Made by a program: the position numbers and the translations under genes
The notes under the pieces: model-generated
What the model was told of the DNA's origin: nothing
The model's input: the letters and a program-made list of their open reading frames with translations, nothing else
The model's database searches: none
From: Pseudomonas sp. GM48
GTDB taxonomy: Bacteria; Pseudomonadota; Gammaproteobacteria; Pseudomonadales; Pseudomonadaceae
Assembly (NCBI RefSeq): GCF_000282335.1
Contig: NZ_AKJM01000099.1
Span: 1-64,000, forward strand
DNA length: 64,000 bases
Direction of reading: 5' to 3'
In this document: positions 63,648 through 64,000 of the stretch, piece by piece
Position numbering within the stretch: the stretch's first letter is position 1
Layout of the letters: every line of letters begins with the position of its first letter

Positions 63648-64000
63648 GCTTCGTCAGCGTCCAACATCTGAAAAAAGACTACGCAGGCACCACGGTGTTC
63701 AGTGACATCAACTGCGAGATCCAGAAAGGTGAGTTCGTCACCCTTCTCGGCCCTTCCGGCTGTGGCAAATCCACCCTGCTGCGCTGCATCGCCGGCCTGA
63801 CCTCGGTCGATGGCGGCAAGATCCTGCTCGATGGTCAGGACATCGTGCCCCTGAGCCCGCAAAAACGCGGAATCGGCATGGTGTTCCAGAGCTATGCCCT
63901 GTTCCCCAACATGAGCGTGGAACAAAACGTCGCCTTCGGCTTGCGCATGCAAAAGGTCAATGCCGACGACAGCCAGAAGCGTGTTGCCGAAGTGTTGAAG
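63644..64000 (+). CDS. ABC transporter ATP-binding protein (3' partial)
   Basis: 119 residues visible before the window ends. Walker A GPSGCGKST is intact; the Q-loop VFQSYALFPNMSV follows. PotA/UgpC-like family, completing the importer with the two permeases. The signature motif and C-terminus lie outside. Confidence 0.9.
   Translation, partial: MSFVSVQHLKKDYAGTTVFSDINCEIQKGEFVTLLGPSGCGKSTLLRCIAGLTSVDGGKILLDGQDIVPLSPQKRGIGMVFQSYALFPNMSVEQNVAFGLRMQKVNADDSQKRVAEVLK

Overview
The window is one continuous stretch of a high-GC gammaproteobacterial chromosome, almost certainly a Pseudomonas of the fluorescens group. The reasons are the order patatin / LpxL-type acyltransferase / minC-minD-minE / RluA-type synthase / apeB, the prmB-aroC-mtn and purine (uraH-puuE-uraD-alc-allA-puuD) neighbourhoods, DUF3509 and glycine-zipper proteins, and many REP doublets of three Pseudomonas-type families. 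Most genes are housekeeping or conserved genus genes; the accessory material sits at the left end (about 1-6.7 kb).

Layout. 0-1.5 kb: 3' end of an Rhs protein whose C-terminal module looks like an ADP-ribosyltransferase toxin of the enterotoxin/scabin type, followed by two related immunity-like genes, all AT-rich. 1.6-5.1 kb: small acidic protein, two glycine-zipper exported proteins, YbjQ-type protein and a class C beta-lactamase-like hydrolase. 5.1-6.8 kb: AT-rich islet with a membrane/winged-helix protein, an IS-end-like repeat and tRNA-Ser(GGA). 7-15.5 kb: crotonase, PlsC, CorA, glutamine amidotransferase, a FadJ-like multifunctional enzyme with its thiolase, and a c-type cytochrome. 15.6-18.9 kb: transglutaminase / alpha-E / circularly permuted ATP-grasp operon. 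19-25.5 kb: RraB-like protein, speE, small conserved proteins, acyl-CoA synthetase. 25.6-32.8 kb: methionine salvage mtnB-mtnD-mtnC downstream of aroC and an MFS gene, then prmB. 33-37.7 kb: isochorismatase-like protein, Smr, folE, membrane-anchored glutaredoxin, aminotransferase/MarR pair. 38-49.3 kb: purine and urate catabolism with transporters and twin Tsx/OmpK-like porins. 49.4-58.8 kb: patatin, LpxL, minCDE, pseudouridine synthase, apeB, MscS. 58.9-64 kb: GntR/UTRA regulator divergent from an ABC uptake operon that includes a cytoplasmic alkaline-phosphatase-superfamily enzyme; the last gene runs off the window.

How the parts work together. The purine block encodes the route from urate to ureidoglycolate breakdown: PuuD oxidises urate, UraH and UraD give allantoin, PuuE and Alc give ureidoglycolate, AllA gives glyoxylate plus urea. 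Inner membrane permeases and probable outer membrane channels lie beside it. Three of its promoters share the palindrome TTGTATACAA or a near match, which suggests one repressor encoded elsewhere. The last operon looks like a phosphonate or phosphodiester import-and-hydrolysis system: its regulator lies between two sites resembling the TGGTATAGACCA operator of PhnF-type regulators, and its hydrolase has no signal peptide. This is the best candidate here for an incompletely described system, together with the Rhs ADP-ribosyltransferase and its duplicated immunity gene.

Twenty REP doublets (6 of the GTAGGAGCGAGC type, 10 of the GTGGGAGCGGGC type, 4 of the GTGGCGAGGGAGC type) fall in intergenic gaps. 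None interrupts a gene, though one supplies the stop codon of corA.
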